A DNA stretch of 64,000 bases from Pseudomonas sp. NC02 (GTDB lineage: Bacteria; Pseudomonadota; Gammaproteobacteria; Pseudomonadales; Pseudomonadaceae): positions 1,426,001 to 1,490,000 of the forward strand of contig NZ_CP025624.1 in the NCBI RefSeq assembly GCF_002874965.1, read 5' to 3'. A program made the translations under genes and the position numbers. Shown here piece after piece: positions 36,847-46,088 of this stretch (its first letter is position 1; the number at the start of each line of letters is the position of its first letter). The notes below the pieces were generated by a model that searched no databases, had not been told where the DNA came from, and saw only the letters and a list, made by a program, of their open reading frames with translations.

Positions 36847-36910
36847 TATAGCCTGCATCGTTTGATGCAGGTCAGTTATTTCCCTTCTTTACGCTCCGTC
36901 GCGGGCGACA

Positions 36911-36924
36911 TTGATCCTCGTCAA
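36911..36924. promoter_or_regulatory. ANR/FNR-like box upstream of ccoM-like gene
   Basis: TTGATCCTCGTCAA matches TTGAT-N4-ATCAA with one mismatch. It ends 65 bases before the ATG of the small cbb3-oxidase-like gene, a suitable distance for oxygen-responsive activation. Confidence 0.7.
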
Positions 36925-36989
36925 TTTCTTCTTTCGTCTTCTTGGTTAACTTAGCCCTATCGCAACAGGGCAAGTGCAGGAGGCCGGTC

Positions 36990-37106
36990 ATGTTTTTCGA
37001 TAATGTGGTGTTTGCCGGAGTGCTGACGGTTGGCCTCATGGTGATGTTCTTTGTAGGGTTTGGAATTTTTATCTGGAAAGACGCTAATAAGCGTAAGAGG
37101 CCTTAG
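36990..37106 (+). CDS. ccoM: Small cbb3 oxidase subunit CcoM-like
   Basis: A 38-residue single-span membrane protein (MFFDNVVFAGVLTVGLMVMF... ending KDANKRKRP). It has one hydrophobic helix of about 23 residues followed by a basic C-terminus. Length, topology and the NVVFAGVLTVGLMV core agree with my memory of CcoM, the accessory subunit of Pseudomonas cbb3 cytochrome oxidases. An AGGAGG ribosome site sits nine bases upstream. An ANR-like box precedes it and a UUCG-loop terminator follows, so it is a complete monocistronic unit. Confidence 0.75.
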   Translation: MFFDNVVFAGVLTVGLMVMFFVGFGIFIWKDANKRKRP

Positions 37107-37141
37107 GTCTTTTCGGATACATGAGCACGCAAGGCATTTTG

Positions 37142-37165
37142 GGCGACTTCGGTCGCCTTTTTTTT
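37142..37165 (+). terminator. UUCG-loop terminator of ccoM-like gene
   Basis: GGCGAC-TTCG-GTCGCC followed by eight T, 35 bases after the ccoM stop. The TTCG tetraloop is especially stable. Confidence 0.93.
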
Positions 37166-37188
37166 GTTTTGGATTTTTTGATTTGTGC

Positions 37189-38017
37189 ACATATCCGTTG
37201 CTGCGGTAACGGCTACTTATGGTTTCGCTCTTACAGCGAGTCACTTTTTTACAAACGCCTAAAAAAGTAACCAAAAAACGCTTTGCCCCACCACTCGGTG
37301 CCTCGCTTAGGCTCGGCATGCCCGCACTCCGGCACGGCTCCGCGGGCCGCCGCGACGGGCCATCCATGGCCCGGCGCGGCTAAATCGGCATCCTTGCCGA
37401 TTTACCCGCTCCACCGTGCCTACTTGCGGCCATCGTGGTTAACGGGGCCCGCAGATCAAAATCAAAAACAGATCAAAAGCAGAGCACAGCGGCCTCCCGG
37501 CCGGCTTGAGTGTTAAAAGCAAAAGCAAAGACCAGAGCGAAAACAGATCTGCTTTTCTGTGGGAGCGGGCTTGCTCGCGAAAAACCTGAGGGCGCCGCGT
37601 TCATTCAGAATGCCCGCGTCATCGTTAACGACCTTCGCGAGCAAGCCCGCTCCCACATTTGACCGTGCCCGCTTTAGCTTTTGATTTGGCTTTTGCTCTT
37701 CAACACTCAAGCCGGCCGGTAGGCCGCTGTGCTCTTGCTTTTGATCTTGATCTTAGGCGCCCCGTTAAACCACGCTGGCCGAACGCAGGCTTTGGAGCGT
37801 GGGTAACCTGGCAGGACGCCAGGTTAGCCGTCCTGGGCCAAGGATGGCCCATGACGGCGGCCCACGGTCCAAAGCCGGAGTGAGGGAACACCGAGCCTAG
37901 GCGAGGTGCCGAGTGGTGGGGCAAGAGCGTTTTGCTTACTTTTGCGCTGTTCAAAAGTGAGCCGCTGTAAGAGCGGAACCATAAGTGGCCGTTACCTAAA
38001 TAACGGATATACACCCA
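37189..38017. repeat. 0.83-kb nested palindromic repeat, copy 2
   Basis: Second copy of the element at 23221-24047, in the same orientation and with the same nested inverted arms and central REP pair. Differences are concentrated in the outermost 60 bases and in small indels (for example an extra AACAGATCAAAA near 37465). It fills most of the gap 37107-38082 between the ccoM-like gene and the phosphate transporter. Confidence 0.92.
37559..37656. repeat. REP pair at the centre of palindrome copy 2
   Basis: Inverted GTGGGAGCGGGCTTGCTCGCG elements at the dyad centre, with the same spacing as in copy 1. Confidence 0.93.
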
Positions 38018-38029
38018 AACCCCAGCCAT

Positions 38030-38060
38030 AAAAAAAGGCACGACCCTCACAGGTCGCACC
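38030..38060 (-). terminator. Terminator of the Pit phosphate transporter gene
   Basis: On the minus strand GGTGCGACC-TGTGA-GGGTCGTGCC is followed by seven T, about 20 bases past the stop. Confidence 0.9.
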
Positions 38061-38082
38061 CTCTTCACAAGCCCAAGAGCTG

Positions 38083-39558
38083 TCAGCTACCCAAAGCCTT
38101 GGAAGCCAACCAGAACAACCCGGCCGAAAGGCCCACAGTCGCCGGCAGCGTCAACACCCAAGCCATCAGAATGGTCTTGACGGTGCCACCTTGCAGCCCG
38201 CTCTTGTTCGCCACCATGGTCCCCGCCACACCCGAAGACAACACATGAGTCGTGGAAACCGGCAAGCTGAAGATATTGGCCAAGCCAATCATGCTGGCCG
38301 TGGTGATCTGCGCCGACATACCCTGGGCATACGTCATGCCCTGCTTGCCGATCTTCTCACCAATGGTCAGCACCACACGCTTCCAGCCCACCATGGTGCC
38401 CAGGCCCAAGGCCAGTGCCACCGCCAGGATCACCCAGAACGGCGCGTACTCGGTGGTCGCCGTCAGGTCCTTGCGCAACTTGTCCAGGTCCGACTTCTCA
38501 CGCGCATCCAGGCCTGGCAACTTGCCCACCTTCTTCGCGGTGTCATCCAGGCACAACAGATAACGACGCACTTCAATCCGATGCTCGGCGGTCAACGAAT
38601 GGTAGTCAGAGACACCTTTCAAGGTCCCCAGCAGGGCGTTGATCGTCGGTTCAGTCTGCTGCGGATTGCACTGGAACTTGCCCGGCAAATCGTCTTTCAC
38701 GCTTTTGCCCAGGGCCAGGAACTCACCGAGGGTTTCTTGATTGCGCTGGTAGAACTGATTCAAGTGCAGCGTGGCGTCGCGGGTGCGCTCGATCTGGTAA
38801 GTGGTGCTGCCCAGGTCCAGTACGAACTGCGCCGGCACGATACCGATCAGTACCAGCATGATCAGGCCAATACCTTTCTGCCCGTCGTTGGAGCCGTGCA
38901 CGAAGCTCACGGCCATCGCCGAAATCACCAAGACCAGGCGGTTCCAGAACGGCGGGTGCTTCTTGTCGTCGAGCTTGCGGCGCTGGTCCGGTGTCTTGTG
39001 CATCTTCGACAGCGGGCGCCACCATTTCAGGCCCAGCAGCACCAGGGCGGCAACCACGAAACCAGCCATCGGCGAGAACACCAGCGAAGCGCCGATATCG
39101 ATCGCTTTCTGCCAGTTGACGCCGTCAGCCAGGGGAATGTCGTTGATCAGGGCGTTGGCCAGGCCGACACCGAGGATCGAACCGATCAGGGTGTGGGAAC
39201 TGGACGCCGGGATCCCGAAATACCAGGTGCCGAGGTTCCAGGTGATCGCCGCTGCCAATAATGAGAAGACCATGGCCAGACCGTGGCCGGTGTTCACATT
39301 GATCAGCAACTCCACCGGCAGCAGGTGCACGATGGCATACGCAACACCGACCCCACCGAGCAACACGCCGAGGAAGTTGAACACCCCGGAGAAGAACACG
39401 GCCAGATGCGGAGGCATGGCTTTGGTATAGATGACTGTGGCAACCGCGTTAGCGGTGTCATGAAAGCCATTGATGAACTCGAAGGCGAGGACAAAGGCCA
39501 GGGCGAGCAACAGGCTCACTAGAACCCAAGCATCCAGTCCGCTGAATAAATCGATCAT
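38083..39558 (-). CDS. pitA: Low-affinity inorganic phosphate transporter (Pit)
   Basis: A 491-residue inner-membrane carrier. The Pit hallmarks FINGFHDTANAVATVIYTKA (near residue 30) and FVHGSNDGQKGIGLIMLVLIG are present. The two homologous membrane halves are separated by a hydrophilic loop of about 150 residues, as in proteobacterial PitA. The ATG at 39558 begins at MIDLFSGLDAW; a longer frame from 39618 was rejected. Likely substrate is metal-phosphate, driven by proton symport. Confidence 0.94.
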   Translation of the reverse strand: MIDLFSGLDAWVLVSLLLALAFVLAFEFINGFHDTANAVATVIYTKAMPPHLAVFFSGVFNFLGVLLGGVGVAYAIVHLLPVELLINVNTGHGLAMVFSLLAAAITWNLGTWYFGIPASSSHTLIGSILGVGLANALINDIPLADGVNWQKAIDIGASLVFSPMAGFVVAALVLLGLKWWRPLSKMHKTPDQRRKLDDKKHPPFWNRLVLVISAMAVSFVHGSNDGQKGIGLIMLVLIGIVPAQFVLDLGSTTYQIERTRDATLHLNQFYQRNQETLGEFLALGKSVKDDLPGKFQCNPQQTEPTINALLGTLKGVSDYHSLTAEHRIEVRRYLLCLDDTAKKVGKLPGLDAREKSDLDKLRKDLTATTEYAPFWVILAVALALGLGTMVGWKRVVLTIGEKIGKQGMTYAQGMSAQITTASMIGLANIFSLPVSTTHVLSSGVAGTMVANKSGLQGGTVKTILMAWVLTLPATVGLSAGLFWLASKALGS

Positions 39559-39868
39559 GAAGGTTTTCTGACCCGGTCGTAAGGGGGCGCGATTATGCCA
39601 GAAAACATCGGTAATCAATGCACTAGCTGCTCATCGGTAACATTCTTCAACGAAAAAAAATGGGGGGGAGGCGTGCATCCCGGTGTTTTCGGGGCTTTGG
39701 CAAGTGATTGATTTATATGGAGGATCCATCAAATTCGCGGGATAAAGCGCCGGAAGGGAATAACTGAAACAATCGTATGAAATTTCGCTAAGGCCACATA
39801 ACGGGCTTCCCTCCACCAGCGTGGTACTGGCAGAGAGATGGCACCTTTGGAAGCTCAACCCGAAACGC
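39559..39868. other. Intergenic stretch without a recognised gene
   Basis: An A/T-richer gap between the pit promoter side and the end of the 66-residue gene. A 136-residue frame crosses it on the minus strand (39631-40041), but it overlaps that gene in another frame and has no family pattern. No clear terminator or RNA gene is seen. Confidence 0.5.
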
Positions 39869-40069
39869 TTATGGCTCTTCGGCTTTGAGGTCCTGTTCAA
39901 TCTTTTGGATTTCCTGGGCAAAGGCCTGGTCGAGCAGGCTGGCTCGTTTGCGCCATGGCTTGCGTTCAGGTTCTGGCTGGGCGGCGTAGGTGGTGACTTC
40001 CCCGCCGTAAACATCCTTGTAACGTTGTTCCTGGCGCTCAAGTTCCGCGCGCAGTTCGTCTTTCGTCAC
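39869..40069 (-). CDS. Small conserved hypothetical protein
   Basis: A 66-residue, highly charged protein ([22 protein letters not shown]..., ending LKAEEP) with predicted helices at both ends and no signal peptide or membrane span. The start is GTG with TAGGT about eight bases upstream. Similar short proteins appear to be conserved in Pseudomonas; function unknown. Confidence 0.65.
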   Translation of the reverse strand: MTKDELRAELERQEQRYKDVYGGEVTTYAAQPEPERKPWRKRASLLDQAFAQEIQKIEQDLKAEEP

Positions 40070-40736
40070 ATTGTTACCTAATTGAGTTGAGTTTGATTCC
40101 GGCGAAACGCGATGCCGGGAAGTCGCCCCCGGTATACCGTCAATCTGAAGATCAGCGTGGAAAGGTATACAGGAAAAACCACTTCTTTATTGCACGCGGC
40201 CACGATACCGGAGAAGAGCAGTTGTCGTAGCAACAGTTTTCTTGTCACAGCCACAAGCAGTTGGCAGGCATTCGAAATGTGTGTCAGGTACTTGCGGCGG
40301 AGCCTGCACGCAGCCGGTGCACGACTGGGTGAAATCTATCCTCGGGGTCAGGCGAGGCTGGCTCCTGCACAGGATGCATTATAGCCACGCGCTTGAATAA
40401 CACTATCGCCAACAAGTTAAAAATCGTCAACTTTGTGTGAGGGTTTTGTTACGCAGGTGTGTGGGGTATTTGCTGAACTATTGGCGCCATAAATCGTGCA
40501 ATGTTCTACAGGCGTTAATCAACCTTAACTTCTCTCGTACATCAGTCGATTCTGAAAGGCACTCAAATGGATGTAGAGGGGTTCCGGCACCGGTCGGCGG
40601 TGACAAATTGCGATAATCGAATGACCGTCCGATAATCGCCCAATGTTGGTTGCCCTGCCTTGTGCAGCCATTGCACGGCGGCTTGTAATAGCGGTCACCC
40701 TCCCGCAGCGGTTAAAAATAAGAGAAAGGACCCCAA
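40070..40736. other. 667-base gap upstream of pcaR
   Basis: Apart from the two PcaR-like boxes near 40611-40638, no gene is supported. A 90-residue frame at 40112-40384 has composition and residue order unlike a real protein. The A/T-rich part around 40385-40560 could hold promoters. Confidence 0.5.
40611..40638. promoter_or_regulatory. Paired PcaR-like boxes upstream of pcaR
   Basis: CGATAATCG occurs twice (40611-40619 and 40630-40638), starts 19 bases apart, about 100 bases before the pcaR ATG. The same word, with the same 19-base spacing, precedes pcaI. As I recall, P. putida PcaR binds GTTCGATAATCGCAC-type repeats. Autoregulation is likely. Confidence 0.75.
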
Positions 40737-41579
40737 ATGAACGATCAATTGCGCAACTCCTTCGCATCAGTGGCGCCGCCGATCGTTGCGTCACCGGCCA
40801 AGCGCATCCAGGCGTTTACCGGTGATCCGGATTTCATGACCTCCCTGGCACGCGGCCTGGCCGTGGTGCAGGCATTCCAGGAGCGCAAGCGCCACCTGAC
40901 CATCGCCCAGATTAGCCACCGCACGGAAATCCCCCGCGCTGCCGTACGCCGTTGCCTGCATACCCTGATCAAACTCGGCTACGCCACCACCGACGGGCGT
41001 ACCTATTCGCTGTTGCCCAAGGTGCTGACCCTCGGCCACGCTTACCTGTCGTCCACGCCCCTGGCCGTTTCGGCGCAGCCTTACCTGGACCGCATCAGCG
41101 AGCAGCTCCACGAGGCGTGCAACATGGCAACCCTGGAAGGTGATGACATCCTCTACATTGCCCGCTCCGCCACCACCCAACGCCTGATTTCCGTCGACCT
41201 TTCCGTGGGCGGCCGTCTCCCGGCCTACTGCACCTCCATGGGCCGTATCCTGCTGGCGGCGCTGGATGACGCCTCGCTGCAGGACTACCTCGACCACGCC
41301 GACCTGCAAACCAAGACCAGCCGCACCCTCACCACCCCGCAAGCCTTGCTCGAATGCCTGCAGGAAGTGCGGCAGCAGGGCTGGTGCATTGTCGACCAGG
41401 AACTGGAGCAAGGGCTGCGTTCCATCGCCGTGCCGGTGTACGACGCTTCGGGCCAGGTCCTGGCGGCACTGAACGTCAGCACCCATGCCGGGCGGGTCAG
41501 CCGCAGCGAGCTGGAGCAGCGTTTCCTGCCGAGCATGCTCAGTGCCAGCCAGGAGCTGAGCGCGCAGCTGTTTGCGTAA
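40737..41579 (+). CDS. pcaR: IclR-family pca regulon regulator PcaR
   Basis: A 280-residue IclR-type regulator. A winged helix spans about 35-95 (RGLAVVQAFQERKRHLTIAQ, RAAVRRCLHTL). The effector domain ends near 275 with EQGLRSIAVPV and LNVSTHAGR. It fits PcaR, which responds to beta-ketoadipate and activates pca genes. An AAGGA ribosome site precedes the ATG, and the gene heads the pca cluster. Confidence 0.95.
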   Translation: MNDQLRNSFASVAPPIVASPAKRIQAFTGDPDFMTSLARGLAVVQAFQERKRHLTIAQISHRTEIPRAAVRRCLHTLIKLGYATTDGRTYSLLPKVLTLGHAYLSSTPLAVSAQPYLDRISEQLHEACNMATLEGDDILYIARSATTQRLISVDLSVGGRLPAYCTSMGRILLAALDDASLQDYLDHADLQTKTSRTLTTPQALLECLQEVRQQGWCIVDQELEQGLRSIAVPVYDASGQVLAALNVSTHAGRVSRSELEQRFLPSMLSASQELSAQLFA

Positions 41580-41727
41580 GCTGTTCGGTGACCGCACAGA
41601 TCCCGGCTGGATGAATTGACGGTGTTTCCCAAGGCTTATTAATGTGCGGCAGCGCTTCAAGGCGCCGCCCCAATAATAATGACGACTCAAGGTCGTTCGC
41701 CCGCCCATCGGTGTGGAAATAAAAATA

Positions 41728-43074
41728 ATGAATCAGCCTTCACCTGCTGTCGGTACTTGTTTGGACGTTCAGTCCTTCATCAACGCCCAGCCGCTGTCGC
41801 GGTATCAGTGGCGAGTGGTGATCCTGTGTTTTCTCATCGTCTTCCTCGACGGCCTCGACACCGCCGCCATGGGCTTTATCGCCCCGGCGCTGTCCCAGGA
41901 CTGGGGCATCGACCGCGCCAGCCTCGGCCCGGTGATGAGCGCCGCGTTGATCGGCATGGTCTTCGGCGCCCTGGGCTCCGGCCCACTCGCCGACCGCTTC
42001 GGGCGCAAGGTGGTGCTGGTGGGGGCGGTGCTGGTGTTTGGGGCCTTCAGCCTGGCCTCGGCCTACAGCAGCAACGTCGATCAACTGCTGATCCTGCGCT
42101 TCCTCACCGGTCTCGGCCTGGGCGCCGGCATGCCGAACGCCACGACACTGCTCTCCGAATACACCCCGGAACGCCATAAGTCGCTGCTGGTGACCAGCAT
42201 GTTCTGCGGCTTCAACCTGGGCATGGCCGGTGGCGGGTTTATCTCGGCCAAGCTGATCCCGGCGTATGGCTGGCACAGCCTGCTGATGATCGGCGGCCTG
42301 TTGCCGCTGATCCTCGCGGTGGTGCTGCTGTTCTGGCTGCCGGAGTCGGCGCGTTACCTGGTGGTGCGCAATCGCGGCACCGACAAGGTGCGCAAGACCC
42401 TGGCGCCTATCGAGCCGGGCATCGTCGCCCAGGCCTCGAGCTTCAGCGTGCCCGAACAGAAAACCGTCAAGGCGCGCAACGTGTTCGCGGTGATCTTCTC
42501 CGGCACCTACAGCGCCGGCACCTTGCTGTTGTGGCTGACGTATTTCATGGGCCTGGTGATTGTTTACCTGCTGACCAGTTGGCTGCCGACCCTGATGCGC
42601 GACAGCGGCGCCAGCATGGAACAGGCCGCGTTTATCGGTGCGTTGTTCCAGTTTGGCGGCGTATTGAGTGCGGTCGGCGTGGGCTGGGCGATGGACCGGT
42701 TCAATCCGCACAAGGTCATCGGCACTTTCTACCTGCTGGCCGGGGTGTTTGCCTACGCGGTGGGGCAGAGCCTGGGCAATATCACGCTGCTGGCGACTCT
42801 GGTGTTGATTGCCGGCATGTGTGTCAACGGTGCGCAGTCGGCGATGCCGTCGCTGGCCGCACGTTTCTACCCGACCCAGGGCCGCGCCACGGGCGTGTCG
42901 TGGATGCTCGGCATCGGCCGCTTCGGCGCGATCCTCGGGGCGTGGATGGGCGCGACCTTGCTGGGCCTGGGCTGGAACTTCGAACAGGTGCTGACCGCCC
43001 TGGTGATCCCGGCGGCATTGGCCACCACCGCGGTGGTGATCAAGGGCATGGTCAGCCATGCCGACGCTACCTGA
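41728..43074 (+). CDS. pcaK: 4-hydroxybenzoate/protocatechuate transporter PcaK
   Basis: A 448-residue aromatic acid:H+ symporter (AAHS family of the MFS) with 12 predicted helices. The DGLDTAAMGFIAPAL segment carries the Asp residues typical of PcaK, and GPLADRFGRKVV is the loop 2-3 motif. The protein imports 4-hydroxybenzoate and protocatechuate and also acts in chemotaxis in P. putida. The ATG at 41728 is preferred over 41713. It sits between pcaR and pcaI. Confidence 0.95.
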   Translation: MNQPSPAVGTCLDVQSFINAQPLSRYQWRVVILCFLIVFLDGLDTAAMGFIAPALSQDWGIDRASLGPVMSAALIGMVFGALGSGPLADRFGRKVVLVGAVLVFGAFSLASAYSSNVDQLLILRFLTGLGLGAGMPNATTLLSEYTPERHKSLLVTSMFCGFNLGMAGGGFISAKLIPAYGWHSLLMIGGLLPLILAVVLLFWLPESARYLVVRNRGTDKVRKTLAPIEPGIVAQASSFSVPEQKTVKARNVFAVIFSGTYSAGTLLLWLTYFMGLVIVYLLTSWLPTLMRDSGASMEQAAFIGALFQFGGVLSAVGVGWAMDRFNPHKVIGTFYLLAGVFAYAVGQSLGNITLLATLVLIAGMCVNGAQSAMPSLAARFYPTQGRATGVSWMLGIGRFGAILGAWMGATLLGLGWNFEQVLTALVIPAALATTAVVIKGMVSHADAT

Positions 43075-43101
43075 AACGGACCGATAGCAAGACAACAATC
43101 C

Positions 43102-43132
43102 GTTCGATAATCGAACACTCAGTCGATTATCG
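43102..43132. promoter_or_regulatory. Paired PcaR-like boxes upstream of pcaI
   Basis: The 15-bp palindrome GTTCGATAATCGAAC (43102-43116) is followed by an inverted copy CGATTATCG (43124-43132), the two core words starting 19 bases apart. They lie within a larger dyad (ACAATCCG at 43095 and CGGATTGT ending 43138). pcaI starts 90 bases downstream, so this is the probable PcaR-controlled promoter of the IJFHG genes. Confidence 0.8.
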
Positions 43133-43221
43133 GATTGTTTGGCCCCGACCCCCGGCTTAATCTTCAAGCACTTCGGCGCTGCCTCCAGCGCCTTTTTCGA
43201 TCGATACCGGGAGCCCACCCC

Positions 43222-44079
43222 ATGGCTGAAATCCTTTCGCTGGCTGATGCGGTAAAGCAGTTCGTGAATGACGGCGACACCGTTGCACTCGAAGGCTTTA
43301 CTCACCTGATTCCTACGGCGGCAGGTCATGAAATCATTCGTCAGGGCAAGAAAGACCTGACGCTGGTGCGCATGACGCCTGACCTGATCTACGACCAGTT
43401 GATCGGCGCCGGCTGTGCACGCAAGCTGATTTTCTCCTGGGGCGGCAACCCGGGCGTGGGTTCCCTGCATCGCCTGCGGGACGCCGTTGAAAAGCAATGG
43501 CCGCAACCGCTGGAGATCGAAGAGCACAGCCACGCCGATCTGGCCAATGCCTACGTCGCCGGTGCCTCCGGCCTACCATTCGCGGTGCTGCGGGCCTACG
43601 CCGGTTCCGACCTGCCCAAGGTCAACCCGCTGATCAAGACCGTGACCTGCCCCTTCACCGGTGAAGTACTGGCGGCCGTGCCGTCGGTGCGCCCGGACAT
43701 CACAGTGATCCACGCGCAAAAGGCTGACCGCAAGGGCAACGTGCTGCTGTGGGGCATCCTCGGGGTGCAGAAGGAAGCGGCCCTGGCGGCCAAGCGCTGC
43801 ATCGTTACCGTTGAAGAAATCGTCGACGACCTCAACGCGCCGATGAACGCCTGCGTGCTGCCGACCTGGGCCCTGACTGCCGTGTGCCATGTGCCGGGTG
43901 GCGCGCATCCGTCCTACGCCCACGGTTACACCGAACGTGACAACCGTTTCTACCAGGCCTGGGACCCCATCGCCCGGGACCGTGAGACGTTTACTGCGTG
44001 GATCAACGAATACATCCACGGCACCGCCAATTTCAGTGAATTCCAGGCCAAGCTGGCCACCGCGCAGGAGGCCAAATAA
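43222..44079 (+). CDS. pcaI: 3-oxoadipate CoA-transferase subunit A
   Basis: A 285-residue alpha subunit of the CoA-transferase. The motif DGDTVALEGFTHLIPTAAGHE starts the Rossmann part, and the family core VNPLIKTVTCPFTGE appears mid-protein. It transfers CoA from succinyl-CoA to 3-oxoadipate in the beta-ketoadipate pathway. The ATG at 43222 is preferred over a longer frame. Its stop overlaps the pcaJ ATG by one base. Confidence 0.96.
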   Translation: MAEILSLADAVKQFVNDGDTVALEGFTHLIPTAAGHEIIRQGKKDLTLVRMTPDLIYDQLIGAGCARKLIFSWGGNPGVGSLHRLRDAVEKQWPQPLEIEEHSHADLANAYVAGASGLPFAVLRAYAGSDLPKVNPLIKTVTCPFTGEVLAAVPSVRPDITVIHAQKADRKGNVLLWGILGVQKEAALAAKRCIVTVEEIVDDLNAPMNACVLPTWALTAVCHVPGGAHPSYAHGYTERDNRFYQAWDPIARDRETFTAWINEYIHGTANFSEFQAKLATAQEAK

Positions 44080-44858
44080 TGGCTTACTCGACCAACGAAA
44101 TGATGACCGTCGCCGCCGCGCGCCGCCTGAAGAACGGTTCGGTGTGCTTCGTCGGCATCGGCCTTCCCTCCAAGGCTGCCAACCTGGCGCGCCTGACGTC
44201 GTCGCCGGATGTGGTGCTGATCTACGAGTCCGGCCCGATTGGCGCCAAGCCTTCGGTGCTGCCGCTGTCCATCGGTGACGGCGAGCTGGCTGAAACCGCT
44301 GACACCGTGGTGCCGACCGGTGAGATTTTTCGCTACTGGCTGCAGGGCGGGCGCATTGACGTCGGCTTCCTCGGCGCGGCCCAGGTCGACCGTTTCGGCA
44401 ATATCAACACCACCGTGGTCGGTGACTACCACCAGCCCAAAGTGCGCCTGCCAGGTGCCGGTGGCGCACCGGAGATCGCCGGCTCCGCGAAGAGCGTGCT
44501 GATCATCCTCAAGCAGTCGGCCCGCTCGTTTGTCGACAAGCTGGACTTCATCACCTCGGTCGGCCACGGCGAAGGCGGTGACTCGCGCAAACGCCTGGGT
44601 CTGCCAGGCGCCGGTCCTGTAGGGATTATTACCGACCTGTGCATCATGGAGCCGGAGGAGGGCAGCCACGAATTTGTCGTCACCGCCCTGCACCCCGGCG
44701 TGACCCGTGAGCAAGTAGTGGCCGCCACCGGTTGGGCGATTCGTTTTGCCGACCAGGTGACCACCAGCGCCGAACCCACCGAGATTGAACTGACTGCCCT
44801 GCGCGACCTTGAGGCACGCACCGCTGCCGCCCACGGCCAAGCCCCCGGAGAAGCCTGA
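44079..44858 (+). CDS. pcaJ: 3-oxoadipate CoA-transferase subunit B
   Basis: A 259-residue beta subunit. The catalytic Glu lies in the VLIYESGPIGA segment near residue 53. LPGAGGAPEIAG and GITDLCIMEPEEG-like blocks fit the family. It is coupled to pcaI upstream and pcaF downstream by single-base stop/start overlaps. Confidence 0.96.
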   Translation: MAYSTNEMMTVAAARRLKNGSVCFVGIGLPSKAANLARLTSSPDVVLIYESGPIGAKPSVLPLSIGDGELAETADTVVPTGEIFRYWLQGGRIDVGFLGAAQVDRFGNINTTVVGDYHQPKVRLPGAGGAPEIAGSAKSVLIILKQSARSFVDKLDFITSVGHGEGGDSRKRLGLPGAGPVGIITDLCIMEPEEGSHEFVVTALHPGVTREQVVAATGWAIRFADQVTTSAEPTEIELTALRDLEARTAAAHGQAPGEA

Positions 44859-46060
44859 TGCGCGACGTATTTATCTGTGACGCCATTCGTACCCCCATCG
44901 GCCGTTTTGGCGGTGGCTTGTCCACCGTGCGCGCCGATGACCTGGCGGCACTGCCGATCAAGGCGCTGATGGAACGCAACCCATCGGTGGACTGGAACGC
45001 GGTGGACGAAGTGTTTCTCGGCTGCGCCAACCAGGCCGGCGAAGACAACCGCAACGTGGCGCGCATGGCGGCATTGCTGGCCGGCCTGCCGGAGAGCATT
45101 CCCGGCGTTACCCTGAACCGCCTGTGCGCTTCGGGCATGGACGCGATCGGCACGGCCTTCCGCGCCATCGCCAGCGGCGAGATGGAACTGGCGATTGCCG
45201 GTGGCGTCGAGTCGATGTCCCGCGCGCCGTTCGTGATGGGCAAGGCCGATGCGGCGTTCTCGCGCAACATGAAGCTGGAAGACACCACCATCGGCTGGCG
45301 CTTTATCAATCCGTTGATGAAGGCCCAGTACGGCGTCGACCCGATGCCGCAAACCGCTGACAACGTGGCCGACGACTATAAAGTCTCCCGCGCCGACCAG
45401 GACGCCTTCGCCCTGCGCAGCCAGCAACGTACTGCCGCTGCACAGGCCGCCGGTTTCTTCGCCGAAGAAATCGTACCGGTGCGCGTCGCCCACAAAAAAG
45501 GCGAAACCGTGGTCGAGCACGACGAGCATCCACGGGCCGATACCACCCTGGAAGCCCTGGCCAAACTCAAGCCGGTCAATGGTCCGGAAAAGACCGTCAC
45601 CGCAGGCAACGCCTCTGGTGTGAACGATGGTGCCGCTGCGCTGATTCTGGCCTCTGCTGAAGCCGTCAAAAAACACGGCCTGACCGCCCGCGCCCGGGTG
45701 CTGGGCATGGCCAGCGCCGGTGTGGCGCCGCGTGTGATGGGCATCGGCCCGGTGCCGGCGGTGCGCAAACTGGTGGAGCGCCTGGGCCTGGCGGTAACTG
45801 ATTTCGATGTGATCGAACTCAACGAAGCCTTCGCCAGCCAGGGCCTGGCCGTGCTGCGCGAGCTGGGGATTGCCGACGACGCACCGCAGGTCAACCCGAA
45901 CGGCGGCGCGATTGCCCTTGGCCATCCGCTGGGCATGAGCGGTGCGCGCCTGGTACTGACCGCGCTGCATCAGCTGGAAAAAACCGGTGGCAGCAAAGGC
46001 CTGGCGACCATGTGCGTCGGTGTGGGCCAAGGCCTGGCCCTGGCGATCGAACGCGTTTGA
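44858..46060 (+). CDS. pcaF: 3-oxoadipyl-CoA thiolase PcaF
   Basis: A 400-residue thiolase. The catalytic Cys is in [14 protein letters not shown] (near residue 90), the His is in [17 protein letters not shown], and the second Cys is in TMCVGVGQG. It cleaves 3-oxoadipyl-CoA to succinyl-CoA and acetyl-CoA, the last step of the pathway. Coupled to pcaJ. Confidence 0.97.
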   Translation: MRDVFICDAIRTPIGRFGGGLSTVRADDLAALPIKALMERNPSVDWNAVDEVFLGCANQAGEDNRNVARMAALLAGLPESIPGVTLNRLCASGMDAIGTAFRAIASGEMELAIAGGVESMSRAPFVMGKADAAFSRNMKLEDTTIGWRFINPLMKAQYGVDPMPQTADNVADDYKVSRADQDAFALRSQQRTAAAQAAGFFAEEIVPVRVAHKKGETVVEHDEHPRADTTLEALAKLKPVNGPEKTVTAGNASGVNDGAAALILASAEAVKKHGLTARARVLGMASAGVAPRVMGIGPVPAVRKLVERLGLAVTDFDVIELNEAFASQGLAVLRELGIADDAPQVNPNGGAIALGHPLGMSGARLVLTALHQLEKTGGSKGLATMCVGVGQGLALAIERV

Positions 46061-46088
46061 GACCCACAAGAATAAAGAGGATTGCTCC

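Noticed and set aside
37700..38068. 122-residue minus-strand frame in palindrome copy 2
   Set aside because: Same reason as in copy 1; it also crosses the pit terminator.
39631..40041. 136-residue minus-strand frame
   Set aside because: Overlaps the more credible 66-residue gene in another frame.
40112..40384. 90-residue plus-strand frame before pcaR
   Set aside because: Composition unlike a protein and no supporting signals.
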